DNA of 64,000 nt from Eopsaltria australis (taxonomy: Eukaryota; Chordata; Aves; Passeriformes; Petroicidae), in the NCBI GenBank assembly GCA_034509425.1, contig JAVTVJ010000805.1:434001-498000 (forward strand). The letters are read 5' to 3'. Made by a program: the position numbers and the translations under genes. The notes under the pieces are model-generated. The model was given only the letters and a program-made list of their open reading frames with translations. It had not been told where the DNA came from and did no database searches. Below are positions 1 to 12,120 of this stretch, one piece after another. Position 1 is the stretch's first letter. Every line of letters begins with the position of its first letter.

Positions 1-2000
1 AGACCATCTGGCTCCGCTTTTGTTTGCACAACCATCAAAGCTCATCGCGTGGGGCTGGCACGGCCCACGGGTGCCGCAGCCATCTGTGCAGGGCTCTGTG
101 TGTGCCTGCTGCCGGCTCTTCCAGCAGCGGAGGGGCAGCGCCGGAGCCGCTTTGGGCTGCAAACCCCCTGCCCGGAGCAGAGCAGAGCAGAGCCCCTGGC
201 TGTGTGCGGAGCCCGAGCGCGGTGCTCCGGCTGCCACTCGCAGCCCCTCGAGCTGGCACAGACCCTTCGCTCGGCACAGCCCGCGGTGGGTTTGGTGTTG
301 ACCCAGGTACAGTCACGGCGACATCGAGGTTCCCTGAGTGCCCCTGTGGCTCCACGCTAAGCTGTGTGTGCTGACCCTGTCTGCATCCATCCGGCCTTGG
401 CTCCAGCCGCACAATCCTGACCGGGCAGGGCGAGAGCATGGAGACCCCGCGGGCTGCCAGGGCCGGGACTGCCTGGGTGTCACACGCTGGCACCGTGCTG
501 CTGGCTGGGCACGGGGTCACGAAGGCAGAACTCAGCAGTGTCTGCTTCCAGAGAGCTTTGGGCATGGAGAGACGCACATATGGGGTAAAGCAGATGAAAG
601 GCCACTGATTGCCACCCTCTAGAACCGCGTTGTCCCCGCCCGGCTCCTCTGCGGTGCCCTCTTGGCAGGGCGCAGTGCGGGGATGCCGGCGTGCGGAGGC
701 GGGGGATCCCACGGGATCCGCTCCTGCTTTGCAGGAGATCCACGCACGCACAGCAGGCTCTATTTTTATCCTGCTCCTGCCTGACTGAGCAGCTCCCTGC
801 GCGGTGACATCTAATTTAGCAGCTTCCCCGCACCCCGCTGGTTCCGCACGTGAGGGGGAAGCACAATGCAGCAGCTATTTTTAAACGCCCATAAATATTC
901 ATCGCTCTCCGTGATGCAGCAGCCGCCGCTGCCGGTGGAGCGCGGGGGGGACCCGACCCCGCTCCCTGAGCTCCCCACGCCGCGTTCACCCGCCCAGGGA
1001 ACACCGGCACTGGGGGCGGGAAATTCCCTGGGGAGATCCGGCCCCATCCGCTCACCGGCAGCTGCACCCGCCTTCCCCAGTGCTCAGGGGGGCTGTTCCC
1101 GTGTGGATTCCTAGGCCTCGCTCGCTGCCAGCCTCTCCCGGTGCCGTGCCGTGCTCACCTCCCGCTCTGTGCGCTGCCGGTCCCGCTGCCCGGTCGATGC
1201 CGGTTATATTTAGCTCCGTGGTGGTAGTGAGAAGCCCGTGCCAGCTATTTTTAGCCATCCTGCGTTGGGAAGGGTCCGCTTGGGTCGTGCTGCACTGCAG
1301 GTTTTGTGCTGGTGGGTGCCGTGTCCTCCACCTGGGACCCCCGTGGGATGCAGCCCTGGGGCTGCTCCCGCTCCCGGGTGTGTGTCCGCTGTTGGGATCG
1401 CCCAGCGCCTCTCCGGGTCCCAGCTCAATTTCCCCATGCACCTGCCTGTCACCTTGGCCCCTCGGCCCCGTCCCGCGACGGGTGCCTGTGTCATCAGAGC
1501 CGCCACGTCCCGATGTGCCCATCCCTGCTCCCGCTGCGTGCACAGCTCCCCGCGGCACTGGGAATGGTGATGGGCAGCATGGGGCTGCTCCGCTCCCCGG
1601 CTGAACGGGGAGATGCCAGAGAACTGCTCAAGAGCACCAACTGTGGCTGCCGGCTGCTGCCTGCCGGGCTCCCGGCCGTGTCCCGGGACAACTCAGCCCG
1701 GTGAGCCCAGCACCCGGTCCGGCGTCGGGCTTGGCTCCGGTCATAAAAACATCGGAAAGACCTCTAAGATCGACTCCAACAAATAACCAAGCACTGGCAC
1801 CTTCACCACTAAACCATGTCCCCAGGTGCCACAACCACACGTTTTTTGAACACTTCCAGGGTGCCAGACGCAGCAATGGCCTGGCCCCGGCGGAGCGCAG
1901 GGGCTCCGGGGAGTGCGGGGGTCTCTGGGGAGCATCTGTCCGAGGCCGTGTCTGGCTGCCGTCAGGTTCCCTTTTCCTAATTGAGGCGAGATCCAGGCCA
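1..2000. other. Non-coding GC-rich upstream DNA
   Basis: No coding exon was recognised here. The open frames on both strands overlap each other and resemble no family known to me, as expected from a stop-poor GC-rich sequence. The notable content is a group of AT-rich MEF2-type sites between 760 and 1254, annotated separately. The stretch may be upstream regulatory DNA of LRRC3C or flank of an unseen gene to the left. Confidence 0.6.
760..1254. promoter_or_regulatory. Cluster of MEF2-like sites
   Basis: Three sites fit the MEF2 consensus YTAWWWWTAR: CTATTTTTAA at 875-884, TTATATTTAG at 1204-1213 and CTATTTTTAG at 1245-1254. A near match, CTATTTTTAT, lies at 760-769. They stand out because the surrounding 2 kb is GC-rich and such A/T cores should be rare by chance. 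Enhancer function is inferred from the motifs only. Confidence 0.35.
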
Positions 2001-2019
2001 GGCGCCTCCTAACCGGTTT

Positions 2020-3260
2020 ATCCTCTCGCAGCAGCGGGAGAACGTCAGTGGCCGGGGCCGGGCTGTCCCGCCGCACAGATCCGGGGCCGCGTCCCTCCCT
2101 GCGGCCCCGGGGCCCGGTAACGGCGGCCGCTCTCCATGGTCCTGAGCCAGCCTCGCCGGTGCCCCGGGGCGGCGGGACCCCGAGCAGCGGCCCAGCCTGG
2201 CGACCCCCGGCCCGGGAAGCTGGGGGCTCAGCTGGGGACCCACTCCGGCCCCCCTGGTTCTCGTCCCGCCCGGTGCCGCCGCTGCGGGTCGGGTTTCCCC
2301 GAGTAAGCGATGCCGGTGCAGGACAGGAGGGGCACCGTGACCCCGCCGGAGAGGGAATAGGGGGGTCCTGCCCCTCCCGAAGAGCTGGAGAGGGGATGAG
2401 GGGATTCCTGGGGGTTGCGGGGGCAGCACCGGGGGGCACCGAGGGCCCGTGGAGCCGGGCGGGGAAGGGCGGGTTCCCATCGGAGTTTGGCGGGGACCCG
2501 GCGGGGCGGAGGCTATGGAGTGCCCCGGGACGCCCTGGCACCAGCTACCCCGGACTCGGGGGTCCCGGCAGCTCCTCACTGGGTCTCTCTGGTGCCTTCC
2601 CGCCCCTCCCGGTCCGAGGACCCGGGGCAGCGCTTCTTACGTGGGCCGAGGAGCTGGGAATGCTTCGGGCGTGGGGCCGGGGGTGCTCGGCGCTGCACGG
2701 CCCCCCCGGTGGGGCGGGCCGGGGGCGGGGAGCCCCGAGGAGGCCCGGGCGGAGGATCCCGCCCACCGGCCCCGCCGCCGCCGCCGGCTCCGGGGCCGCC
2801 GCGCTGCGCGGGGCGCGGCCGCTCCGGCCCGGGGCGCGGGGCCGCTCCTCCGCCGGGGGCTGCACAGGCAGGTGAGTCCGCAACGGGACCTCCGGCGGGC
2901 CGGGAGGCGGGGAGGGGAGGGTCGGCAGCGCCGCGCTGAGCAGAGCTTCCCCCGGGGAAGCACCGGGGCTTCCCTCGCCTGCGACGCCCCCGCTGCCGAG
3001 CGGGGCCGGGGGGATCCCCCGGCATTCCCGGGCGCACGGAGAGTCCTGGCGTCCGCACTGCCCCCGGCTCCTCGACCGCATTTCCTGGGGCTGGCGGCGA
3101 TTCCCGGGGTCTGGCTGGGGACCCCCGCGCTCTGCTGCGGGCTGGGAAACCCGCGGTGGGGCAAGGGCTGGCTGCCTGTCGTCGCCGCCGTGCCTGGTCC
3201 GCATCCCACCCGCAGGGTTGCCCCGGTCCCGTGGGCGAAGCAGCCCCCTCCCGGGACACC
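2020..3260. promoter_or_regulatory. CpG island, probable LRRC3C promoter
   Basis: About 1.2 kb of very GC- and CpG-rich sequence lies 1.4-2.6 kb upstream of the LRRC3C coding exon. It ends in a region with a consensus plus-strand splice donor (GCAG/GTGAGT, junction 2871/2872). Vertebrate LRRC3-family genes typically have a non-coding first exon, so this is the most likely promoter. The exact transcription start cannot be seen. Confidence 0.5.
2780..2871 (+). other. LRRC3C: Candidate non-coding exon 1 of LRRC3C
   Basis: The right edge is set by the splice donor GCAG/GTGAGT at 2871/2872. The matching acceptor would be the pyrimidine-rich CTGTCTCAG ending at 4606, which precedes the LRRC3C start codon by 54 nt. 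The left edge is arbitrary within the CpG island. This pairing is inferred from splice-site quality and family gene structure, without transcript evidence. Confidence 0.35.
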
Positions 3261-4660
3261 GCGTCCCGCCTCATTCCGGTGATTTCCCGGGCAGCGGAAA
3301 GAGGGTACCGAGGGGCTGTGTTTGTCCCAGGTTACCTCTGGAAGACTTGGGGGGCTGGTGCAGTGTGGGGCTCCGGGTTCCCGGTCCCCTTGGTGTGCCC
3401 TGAGCTCTGGTTCCCTCTCAGGACTCTCCTGGATCCCGGGGCTCCGGCAGTGCAGGGGTCAGCTCTGCACAGGTGTGACCTTGGGGTGTGTCACTGGGCA
3501 CGGCAGGGCTGCGTGACAGTGCCCAGCACTCGGGCTGCTCACCTGCCTGTGCTGTAGGAACCACCCTTGGGTGGCCACCCCTGCAGCACACCGGGGAGCC
3601 CCAGTCAGCACCCCGAAGCGGTGTTGGGGTGCTCCGGGGAGCAGTGGGACCAGCAGGCAGCTTTGCCGGTAGCATAGCTCGGGGCTCCCGCAGCACTGAG
3701 CTCTGCCTGACCGGTGCGTACTGGCACCACTGGCTTTGATTGTAGGATAGTGGGAGAGCACCTGGATCCTGCCTCCAGAGCTCCGCTGCCACGGCGGGCG
3801 CAAAGACGGGCTGGGACCCCGGGACGTGGTGGGACCCCGGGCTGGGAGAGCTGGGCAGCTCTCGGGGTGCTCAGACACGGCCCTTATCTGCTGCCACCAC
3901 CCTGGGAACTCGTTGCACGCTCAGCTCCAGTGAATTTCCTTTTTCTGTTTTTGTTTCTTTCCTGCTGACGTTTTTCCCCTCCGGAATCAAGGGCTGGATG
4001 GGGCCCATAGTTACGGGGTGGTGTGAGCAGCTCGACCCCACGGTGGTGTTGCAGTGGGCAGAGCACAGCAGCACCCAGCACCCACCTGTGCCGGTCCCCC
4101 CGAAAGGAGAAAATCCGTCGTGTGTCCGCGTGTGCCCCGGGCGCTCCCGGAGAGCGGAGCCGGGAGCAGGGACCTGCTGAGCCACTGCCTGCACATGTTT
4201 TCCGTGGCATTCCCCGGGGGCCGCCTGCAGCGGCCGCTCGCCCGGAGCCGGGGCTCACGCTGGTGCGTTCTCCAGCCGCCGCAGGATGCATCGGCCTCCT
4301 GCGAGCAGCGATCGAGGCGCCGTGACCTTGGCAGGGTGAGAGCTCACCCCGCCTCTGGCTCAGCCCGAGCGTCTCCGGTTGTTACAACCCAGCTGCCGGC
4401 GCAGGAGACGTGCCCAACCCCTGGGGCCTGATCCTGCCGAGCAGGAGCCTGGACAGAGGTGATGGCCGGGCATGGGGGAAGGGGTGAGCCCATCCCTGTT
4501 TTTGCTTCATGGCTTGGATCAAGTGTGGTGCTCACAGCCAGCGCATTGACAGTTCTGCCCCTGTCTCCCCTAGCCTGACACTGTCCCCTTGTTGTCCCTG
4601 TCTCAGATGTGCCAAGTTCAGCTGAAGACACTGTGGATGTGAGGAAGGCAGTGCAGCACC

Positions 4661-5452
4661 ATGACTGTGACCCGGCGGGTTCCCTGCTGCCCCATCACCA
4701 TGGGACTGCTCCTGCAGAGCCTCTTCCTCCTCCTCCTCCTCCTGGTCTGTCTCCACCCGGCTGCTGCCTTCACCAAGGGCTGTTACCCCTCAGAAGAGGA
4801 GGGGCTGAAGACCTTTCGCTGCAGCAACGCTCAGCTGACCGAGGTCCCCAGAGACATCCCCAATGACACCAACAAACTCTACCTGGACTCCAACCAAATC
4901 CCCTTCCTGCCCCGCGATGCCTTCCGGGACCTGCCACTCCTGCTGGAGCTGGATCTGTCCCACAACGCCATCGCCAGAGTTGAAAGTGGGGCTTTCCAGG
5001 GCCTGGCAGAGCACCTGCACTCTCTGGACTTGTCTTCCAACAGGCTGGTGTCAGTCAGCAAAGAAGCCTTTAGCAACCTGAAAGCCAAGGTGAACCTGTC
5101 CAACAACCCGTGGCTGTGTGACTGTCGGCTGCAGGAGCTGGTCCGTGCAGTGGAGCTGGCGGCCGATTCCTCGGGGGGCATCGTGTGCGACTCCTCCACG
5201 CAGGAGGAGCATGTGGGCAAAGCTTTCCTGCAGGTCATTGCTGACACAGATCTCTGCAATGTGTACAAGAAGACCACGGACATCGCCATGCTGGTCACCA
5301 TGTTCGGCTGGTTCGCCATGGTGATCTCCTACCTGGTCTATTACGTGCGGCAGAACCAGGAGGACGCCCGGCGGCACCTGGAATATCTCAAGTCGCTGCC
5401 CAGCAAGCAGCGGCGATCGGAGGAGTCATCCACCATCAGCACTGTGGTGTGA
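4661..5452 (+). CDS. LRRC3C: LRRC3C, leucine-rich repeat-containing protein 3C
   Basis: This 263-residue type I membrane protein of the LRRC3 family is encoded in one exon. An N-terminal signal peptide with a long leucine run spans about residues 14-36. A cysteine-flanked N-cap (C41, C54) leads into about three leucine-rich repeats (about 60-145). A cysteine-rich C-cap follows (C153, C155, C176, C199). One transmembrane helix lies at about 207-229, then a short basic cytoplasmic tail ending in the family-typical STVV. Possible N-glycosylation sites are N68 and N145. The start at 4661 has A at -3; an in-frame ATG at 4700 (residue 14) has a stronger context and would still leave a signal peptide. 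A splice acceptor ends at 4606, so the 5' UTR is split. LRRC3 and LRRC3B are close paralogues; the neighbours ZPBP2 and IKZF3 point to LRRC3C. Function is poorly known in the family. Confidence 0.9.
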   Translation: MTVTRRVPCCPITMGLLLQSLFLLLLLLVCLHPAAAFTKGCYPSEEEGLKTFRCSNAQLTEVPRDIPNDTNKLYLDSNQIPFLPRDAFRDLPLLLELDLSHNAIARVESGAFQGLAEHLHSLDLSSNRLVSVSKEAFSNLKAKVNLSNNPWLCDCRLQELVRAVELAADSSGGIVCDSSTQEEHVGKAFLQVIADTDLCNVYKKTTDIAMLVTMFGWFAMVISYLVYYVRQNQEDARRHLEYLKSLPSKQRRSEESSTISTVV

Positions 5453-6301
5453 GCACCAGCATCCTGCAGGATATGGGGATGTGTGGACCTGCTCCAGGGG
5501 CTTGCCACGGCTGCAGGAGCTGTCACCAGTCACTGGCAGTGCACAGAGATAGTCATGAGTTTGTTCTGCTCTCCTCCTGGCAGCAGCAGCCACGGGTGAT
5601 GAGTCCCTGGCTCTGGTGGCTGAGGTCAGGGATGGATATCAGCCATGAGCACGGAGGATCCGCAGCATCCTCCCGAGTTACGGAGGACTGGAGCGACCCG
5701 GAGCATCCTCCTGGCGTGCAGCCATTGCTCCGACTGACCTGGACATTTGGACTTCATCTTAAACTTTTTATATTTCCTTTGCAGAGATCCCTTGGGGCAT
5801 TAACGGAATCTGTGTTTTCATCTCTCCCTGGCTCCCCCTCGGCTGCCCAAGGGATGGTCTGGCAGCCTGGGGCAGCCTGGGCCTGGCTCCCTGCTGGGAG
5901 GGCAGTGGGGAGAAGCAGTACGGGTGCAAGGCCAGTGCCCTGCCAGGTCACTGGCCCTGGAGGGCCACGGGCTGCGACCGCAGCCAGCGGGACCAAGAGG
6001 TGGGGCAGGAGGTGGGGACACACCGGGTGGTGCCGCCCCATCTCCCGTTTCATCTCCCTGCTCCTTTCCCGGCACCCTCAGGCCAGGCAGGGCAAGGGGT
6101 ATGGGCAAACGCAGGGCCTTTCCCCTCGGAGTGTGGGGAACGAGAACCAAAAGGGGAATGAACTCCCTGGTGCAGAGCCCGTTGGGGCTGCCAAGGGATG
6201 CAGGTGCTGATGGAGGGGCAGCTGGGGGTGCTGCCAGTGGGTCCAGCCCTGCCAGGATGTTGTGGGAGCAGGTTTCCCCTCGGTGCTCTCGAGGACCAGG
6301 A

Positions 6302-6320
6302 GGGAGGGAGGGAGGGAGGG
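6302..6320 (+). repeat. (GGGA)n run
   Basis: About five GGGA units lie in the presumed LRRC3C 3' UTR. Runs of three G with single-base spacers can form a G-quadruplex in RNA. This is a simple repeat with no demonstrated role. Confidence 0.8.
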
Positions 6321-7212
6321 TGTTTGCAGCACCCTTGGCCATCTGCTCCTGTCACTGCCGGAGGGGAGCTCCCACCTCACAAGCTGCTGACCGCTCACTG
6401 TGATGGGAAGCAGGATGGAGGGAGCTGCCACGGCTCCTCTGTCCTCTCCTCACTCCCACACTGCTGTCAGGAGCCTGAATCTCCCCTAAAAATGTCCCGA
6501 AGTCCCTTCTTGACACTTCCAGTATTGGGCTGCAGGGTCCTGGTGGCAGTGGTGGAGGTGATGCTGGGCACAGGGCTGGCACAAGCAGGGATCAGTGCCC
6601 ACCTTTGGGCATGCAAGGTCCAAGTGGCAACTCAGAGCAAAGCCAGAGCAGCTCCAGACTCTTCCACCTGCATGTCTGGCCTCTGGGACATCTGGTTTTG
6701 CTGGTTTTGGCCTTTTTCTAAACCAACCAATGCTAAACTGCCTTAATTCACCAAGAGCACCAACCAAAGCTGCTGGAATCTCCTCTGTACCGGGCCAGAC
6801 CTGCCTTGTTGCCAGACCCAGCCTCAGCCTGGAGTGGGCAGCGCGTTTCGGCGCAGGCAGAACTCCAGCCCCGGCCGCTGCCCGTACCCCGGCCCCGGTG
6901 CCGGTGGGAGCCATGGGACGGAGCCGGCCGGGAGCGGGGCCTGCGCCCTTCCACAAGTGCCTAATTCGCAGGAGCTCTGCGACGCACAAACACCTCAGCC
7001 CCAGCTCCCATCCGGGCGTCCCCGCAGCCCCATGGCATCTCCTTCCCCCTCTACAACCGGCTGAGGAGAAAACGGACTGGGGGGGACCCGACTGAACCCC
7101 CAAGGCTGCTCCCCCCAGGCCCCCGCTTGTGCCCGCAGCATGGGGGATGCCGGGACCACCCGAGCCATCCGTGTTTTGGTTAAGGGACCTTTTAGTTCTT
7201 ACTTTATACAAC

Positions 7213-7218
7213 AATAAA
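7213..7218 (+). terminator. LRRC3C: Poly(A) signal, LRRC3C
   Basis: A canonical AATAAA is followed about 40 nt later by a GT-rich tract (GTGTGTGTCTGTGGGT), the usual cleavage/polyadenylation layout. It lies about 1.76 kb after the LRRC3C stop and is the first strong site on the plus strand there. Confidence 0.6.
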
Positions 7219-7239
7219 TTTGGCTTTTACTTTGGAGCC

Positions 7240-10200
7240 CGTGGCCGGCGTGTGGTAATGTGTGTGTGTCTGTGGGTCACCGAGCCCTGGTGACGTTGTG
7301 GCTCTAAAGGAAGGACGGAGGTGCCCGTGACAGCCGATGTCTTTGTGGGCAGGCGCTTGCAGAAACAGGACACCCGTCCCTCCGGTAACCCTGCCCCAGC
7401 CTTCAATAATGAACACCCGCGGCTCGGCTCAGGTCGCTGGCGCGGTGCCGGTCCCCGCGTCACCCAGGACCCCGTGGAGTGCTTTCCCAGGGCTCTGCTC
7501 CGCTCCCTGCCCTGCCGTCCCCCCCCGGCACCGCGTGGCACACGGGCAGGACCATGACGGCAGGGAGGGACCAACCCTTCCAACACCACGGTCCCACCGG
7601 TCCCCGCAAGAGGCCTCTCCGGTCACAGCCCCGTCCCGGTTTGCCGGTGCCTCTCCCTGCATGATCCGTGCTGGAGTCTTGTGCCATGGAAGGTGAAACC
7701 CGGGCCCTAACGCAGAGTGACAGTTCCCGCTCGTGGGACATTAACCTTGTTTGTCACTCGGCTGTCTCCAGACGCACACCCCGGGCTCTGGAGCAGATGG
7801 CTGCCGTCCCCCGCTCTGGTCACTCCCTGGGGATCCTCCTCCCGCGGCTCCCGGAGCAGCTGGGGAGGGCTGGAGGACACGCAGGACACGTGGCCCCAGC
7901 TGCCACCCTGTCCGTGGGGCCGTGGCTCCCTGGAGTCCTGCCGGTGTCCCCTCTCATGGGGATGGATGATGCTGAGTCCCCCGGGGTCAGCCCTGCTCTG
8001 GATCCTGTCTGTGGAATTACTTGGATGGAAACCATCAGGCTCATTACAGCCCACACTGATGAGCACAGGAGAAAGGAAGTGGGTTCCAGGGGTTTGTCTG
8101 GGTGTGGAACAGCCACTGGCCCGTGTGGGTGTACAGGAGGATAAAATACACAAGAAGTCTTAAAAAATCTGCAGTAAGATTTGGGAAGGTAACTTGGTCT
8201 GGGATCGGTGGAATTGTGTTGGACTTAGGCTGTCAGTAGTGTTGGATGTTCAATCAGGTGTGACAGGGAATGGGGAAGAACAGAAACATGGGTTTATGGG
8301 GATATTTCCTGGGGGTGCTGTGGCCAACCTGGAGTCTTGGGAGCAGGGGGACACAGCCTGCCAGATGGCTTAAATCCCAAGGAGGGATTTTCTCATCCCA
8401 CTCTTTCCAGTTGTGAGGTGCCGTGTGCCAGACCCTGCTGGGAGTGGGAGCTGGCACTTGGCACGGTGTGTGCAAGGGGCTCAGTGTTAAAGGCACCACT
8501 TCTCCTTCAGCGAGGAATTAGAATCATCCCTTTTAATACTCCTCTCTGGGTAATTTGTTTCCTGATGCAGATTTATCCGCAGGGATCAGCAGCAGGAGAA
8601 TTAACAGCGTGACCTCCTTGTGTGCGTTCCAACACGCCGGTAAATCTCCGTTATTAACTTCCAAGGAGCTCTGCCTGCCCGGTCATTAACAGGCCTGTTC
8701 TCCTCTCCAGGATGGAGGAAAATGTGTCACTGGGGCAAGATCTACAGCCTGAATCCTCCTGGCGGGGATGACTCTTTGCCTGCTTGGCCCTGAAATCCCT
8801 TGGGAGCACAGGGATGGAGCAGTGCTTCTAGGAAACGCCCAGGATATCCAGTGCCAAGGGACACCCTGCCCATGGGTCCGTGCTCCCAGTGGGGGTTCTG
8901 GGAGAAAGTCCTGGAAGAAAGTTTTGGGAGAAGCCCTGGTTTCTCCAGCCCACGAGTGAAGTGTGTTCCACAGCGGCGGCCCCAGACTGCATCCTGAACT
9001 TTGAACTGATTCGATTTCCAAGAGGGAAGGAAGGATGTCTAATTGTTTAATTTCCACAATTAGAAAAATATTTATCAATAATTAGGAGTGATGGCAGCGA
9101 TTACACTGGGATTAAAGCCAGGCTACACTTCATCACCCGCCATTCACTCAGGGACCTTATTTATTTCTTTTCAACCCCAAAAAATCCATGTACAGCTGCC
9201 AATAGTGAATCATCCTTGTTCACTGCCTGCACAGGACTCATTAATCCGATGATGCCAGTGGTTCTAGGAAGGCTGCTGGGCACATTGTGTGGTCACTGGG
9301 CTTGGGCAGGAGAAAATTTAATTTCAGTGGGTAGGAAAGTGAAGCAGAGCTAAAAATCACAAAAGCACTTCCTGTGCCTGTGGTTGAGAGCTTGGCAGTT
9401 CAGGCAGCCACACGCTCCCCTCCAGACTCCCTGGTGATTTTCCCTCTCATCACTCGTCCAAGGCAGCCATGGCTGAGTCCAGGGATCATTTTCCAACAGC
9501 TGTTCTTCTCAGATGAAGTTGTACCAATTAATAAAATTGTGTGACCTTCAAAGTTTTCCCTCTCAGAGGGAAGTGTTGCCTTTCCAGGTATTTTTCCTCT
9601 CTCAGAAGACCCAGGACCATCAGCATCCATGGTCTGGGGCTCATGTTCATCCTCCTCTGGAAGCACAGGGGGCCTGTGGCTGTGGCACCTTCAGTGTCGC
9701 CTTGGAACACCCTTGACTCTTGGTCAAGCTTTGAGTTCCAGCAACTTTACACCAAAACAGCTCCTGGATGTGTCCTTGGAGGAATTCCTGGGGGATGGAT
9801 TAGCCAGGGCTGCACCACACCCATCCCAGGTGTGATGAGTCCCTGGGATGTGCCAATCCCAGGGCACCTGCTCTGCCTGCTTTCCACAGCTCCTCTCCTT
9901 ATCACCCATGAGCAGGGGACATGAGTTGTGTCCTGGGCAGGTCTGGGGCTCCTTCAACTCCTCTTGGCTGAAATTTAGGGGAAAATCTCAATTGTGGATT
10001 AATAAAGCTGCTGCAGGGAGTTACAAGACAACTTTCCCAAGGGAGCAGAAGTGTCACTGTCACCTGATGGACGAGTCCTGTCATTGCTTGCAGCTCTGCA
10101 GTGAATTTTTGTACACGTGTTCCTTAAGTGTTTCTCAAGTGGGTTGTTCCAGGCAGCTCTGATGGGAAAACAATGGGCTGCAGCTTCCAGCTGGCAGATT

Positions 10201-12100
10201 ATTCCTGTTATTCCTGCCATTTGTGGATGTTTCAAAGCTCTTGTGTGCTGTCAGTACGTGCTGAGATCCAGGAGGTCTGTGTGGAGAAGAAGACAGGAAG
10301 TTTGGAGTACTGAATTTATTATTTGTGATGTTTTCTCAGTGTTCTCAAGGTGTTGTGAGGGTCCTTGGCATAGAGTGAGGTCAGAGCTGTGGGACCAGGG
10401 CAGATTAAAGTGGGGGTTCAAAGGGGGGATGGAGTTCCCCCACCTCACCAAGAGCATCAGGCAGAGGTTTCCGATTCCTCCCATAAAGCCAGAGTCAAGC
10501 AGAAGAGGAGGATTCAGGAAAAGTTTAAAGCAGCTCCTCATGAGCTGTTGCAGCTGTGGGGGGTAGAGAAGGATGGGAACAGTGGAGGTGAGAGCTGATC
10601 ACAGTGATTGTGAACCCTGAGGTGTGACAGGGAAGAGAGAGGTGTGAGGGACGGTGTCAGCAAGGAAAGGCTCAGCTGCTGCCCCAGGCGTCCAGCTCCG
10701 GCCGGATGCAGAGAACTTTCACACAGGAAAGGTCAGAGAGAAGCCACTTCCTGTCAGGTTTTCATGAGTCTCCACAGAATTACTGACACAAACTCCTTTG
10801 CAATGTGATACTTAAATATTTGAGCTATTTTTCGACTTTTAGAATCATAGAATTCCAGGATGGTTTGAGTTGGAAGGGATATTAAACCTCACCAGTTGCA
10901 CCCCCTGTCATGGGCAGGGACAACTTCCACTGTCCCAGGTTGCTCCAAGCCCTGTCCAACCTGACCTTGGACACTTCCAGGGATGGGGCAACCACAGCTT
11001 GTCTGGGCAACCTCTGCCAGGGCCTCACCACCCTCATGGGGAAGGATTTCCTCTGCGTATCCACAAAATTTTCCCACTCAGTTTGAGGCCCACTGAAGAA
11101 GTAAAGATGCTGTAAGAGCTTTTAGGAGGGAGTGCAGTTCATTTGTGACTCTCCACGGCACTTAGTAGGTACTTACTGTTTTTTTCCCTCATAATTGATG
11201 CATGTGGCATTTTCTCCTGCTGAAATAGGCCAAGAGAACCAGGCAGCACCGCTGAGCCCGGCTGCTTCATCTGCCTCAGCCTGAGCCGTGCGCGGTGTCC
11301 AGTTGGCAGCAAGGATAATCAGCCCAAGGGCAGTGGAAATACTCATTACAGCACACTTTATTCCTCAGCATTTAATAAGTAATGACTCTGAAAAGCTCGG
11401 AGCAGGGTCTGTGCCCGTGCTGTCTCCTGCTGTGTTCCTGTCACTGTGGATAAGTTAAACTGGGTTGAATTGGGTCGATTTTTGGATGAATACCCACCAA
11501 GGAATTTCAAGGTGCTGTAAGAAGTTGGGGTTGTTGAGTGGGAGATGCTTCTTTTGCTTGACTTAGTTCTGCTTTGTGAAAGAAAGGAGGAAAGCTGGGC
11601 AGCACTTTCCATGGCTCAGTGTGTGCACAGAGGCTGAGTTCTCTGATGTCCCTCAATGAAGTGAGTCAGGAAGGTAGAAACTCCCACAGGGAACAGCTTG
11701 GAAAGAAGCTCTGAAAGCCAATGTTCCAGGAGCTGTGCCGTGGGAGGCTCAGCTGGGGCTGGGGAACAGTTGGGAGTTACACATGAAGTTCCTCATAGTG
11801 GCCAAATAATCTTTACTCAGCCTGTGAGCAGGGTGATGGATCGCTGCAGATCCAGCAGCTAACCTTGCAAAGAGGGTTGGGGTGAGGTTTTTCTGGGAAG
11901 AAAACATTCCCATTAGCTCAGTGCTTTGGCAATTTGTATCATCCGGTGAACTGGTCAGGAATTCACAGCTGGTGTAAGAGGATCGTCTGTTCCTGCAGCA
12001 CCTGGGGCCAGCCGGGCCCTGCACGAGGGTTTGGTGCAACTGAAGGGGAAGATGCAGCAGGAGGAGGTGGAAGAGGCTCTGCAGATTCTCTGCTTCCCTC
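7240..12100. other. Intergenic DNA between LRRC3C and ZPBP2
   Basis: LRRC3C (+) and ZPBP2 (-) converge on this stretch. I looked for ORMDL3 and gasdermin coding exons, which occupy this interval in human, and recognised none on either strand. A CR1 fragment lies at 10842-11090. Around 8560-8700 and 9030-9100 there are A/T-rich homeodomain-like motifs (TAATT, ATTAA) that could mark conserved non-coding DNA, which cannot be tested here. Confidence 0.6.
10842..11090 (-). mobile_element. CR1 LINE 3' fragment
   Basis: The reverse complement reads as a CR1 3' end: conserved 'ggcaacct', 'aagtgtccaaggtca' and 'gacagggggtgcaactggtgagg'-type blocks, ending in the hallmark CCTTCCAACTC and ATTCTATGATTC tail near 10842. 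It is a 5'-truncated dead copy, about 250 bp. Confidence 0.85.
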
Positions 12101-12114
12101 TGGAATGTTCCCTC

Positions 12115-12120
12115 TTTATT
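12115..12120 (-). terminator. ZPBP2: Candidate poly(A) signal, ZPBP2
   Basis: TTTATT on the plus strand gives AATAAA on the ZPBP2 strand, 630 nt beyond the stop codon. A closer ATTAAA variant lies at 12534-12539. Which is used cannot be decided from sequence. Confidence 0.3.

Larger units (their letters stand above)
5453..7235 (+). other. LRRC3C: LRRC3C 3' UTR
   Basis: There is no other coding signal between the LRRC3C stop and a canonical poly(A) signal at 7213-7218, so this is read as its 3' UTR of about 1.8 kb. It contains a short G-rich (GGGA)n run near 6302. The extent is inferred. Confidence 0.55.

Noticed and set aside
35..3290. Several overlapping open frames of 200-277 codons on both strands
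   Set aside because: They overlap in up to five frames, are Pro/Gly/Arg/Ala-rich and match no family. This is what stop-poor CpG-island DNA gives by chance.
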